From Beverwykella pulmonaria (taxonomy: Eukaryota; Ascomycota; Dothideomycetes; Pleosporales; Melanommataceae): DNA of 40,910 nucleotides. The stretch covers positions 5,177,801-5,218,710 of the forward strand of contig BCHH01000001.1 in assembly GCA_001599595.1 (NCBI GenBank), in the 5' to 3' direction. Position 1 is the first letter of the stretch. The number at the start of each line of letters is the position of its first letter. This document shows positions 40,642-40,910 of the stretch, in pieces. The position numbers and the translations under genes are program-made. The notes below the pieces were generated by a model. That model saw only the letters and a list, made by a program, of their open reading frames with translations. It was not told the origin of the DNA and ran no database searches.

Positions 40642-40910
40642 TGTTACGGTTCGAAGAAGTAGCACAGATGCGGGCTGCAGATGAGGAACCAACCCCGTCA
40701 ACAGGCGCAGCACGGCGCGCAGGCGGGCGCAAAGGAACAGCGAGGATTCGCGCAGGTAAGCGAGGCACGTGACAGTGTCAGATTGTAGCACTATTTCGGC
40801 TACAAGAATAATGTGGTCACGTTGTGAGATGAAAGAATGATGAGTATTGATGAATTGATTGATTGATTGTCGTGTCGCGCCCCAGCCATCGTGTTCTCGG
40901 CTGGGTTTTA
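40642..40910 (+). mobile_element. Possible second retroelement inserted into gag
   Basis: TGTTACGG at 40642, a typical LTR start, lies exactly where gag similarity ends. The sequence changes to GC-rich, with CACGTGAC at 40768-40775, and later an ATTG tandem run at about 40847-40868. It looks like the left LTR of another element, cut by the window edge. GCTAC before it is the only candidate for a target duplication. Confidence 0.4.

Noticed and set aside
37984..40910. Subtelomeric end
   Set aside because: No TTAGGG array or helicase-type telomere-linked gene was seen; the region is only a repeat island.

Overview
The window looks like nuclear DNA of a filamentous ascomycete, probably Dothideomycetes/Pleosporales (an inference from protein style and retroelement type; no rRNA marker is present). 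The genes carry short introns of about 48-185 bp with GT..AG ends and CTAAC-type branch points. Coding regions are GC-richer than the spacers. The elements are typical fungal ones: pogo/Fot1-type transposase, LINE and copia-type LTR retrotransposon, with stop codons of the kind left by repeat-induced point mutation.

Layout. 0-2.6 kb: gene-poor, with a decayed pogo/Fot1 transposase fragment and a possible element end. 2.7-4.4 kb (-): secreted flavin polyamine oxidase, 4 exons. 5.6-7.5 kb (+): NCS1 purine/cytosine permease whose conserved C-terminus is one base out of phase with the canonical splice. 9.0-12.4 kb (-): single-exon ER GH47 (EDEM/Htm1-like) protein, divergent from TIM50 at 12.8-14.4 kb (+). 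14.8-16.2 kb (+): F-box-like protein. 16.2-19.3 kb: spacer with a purine-skewed tract of about 700 bp. 19.3-21.3 kb (+): secreted M36 metalloprotease (fungalysin). 22.2-23.0 kb (-): four-TM membrane protein. 24.6-25.6 kb (-): two cryptic or decaying coding frames that start-codon-based ORF calling misses. 25.9-26.7 kb (+): metallo-beta-lactamase-fold protein. 26.8-27.5 kb (-): 3' end of a dead LINE. 28.1-29.6 kb (-): F-box protein with an acidic tail, divergent from a PARP (BRCT-PRD-WGR-catalytic type) at 30.0-32.3 kb (+). 34.2-36.2 kb (-): Dal5-type MFS permease, 6 exons. 37-40.9 kb: repeat island with a second LINE-tail copy, a minisatellite, three LTR-like units and a copia gag with stops, apparently interrupted by another element at the right edge.

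The genes are mostly unrelated single-copy genes: housekeeping (TIM50, GH47, PARP) mixed with nutrient scavenging (two permeases, secreted amine oxidase, secreted protease). I see no secondary-metabolite cluster, CRISPR array or defence cassette. The points most worth checking are the two cryptic minus-strand frames near 25 kb, the permease frameshift, two in-frame stop-free introns (126 and 75 nt), the PacC-like site cluster upstream of the protease, the purine-skewed tract and the nested retroelements.
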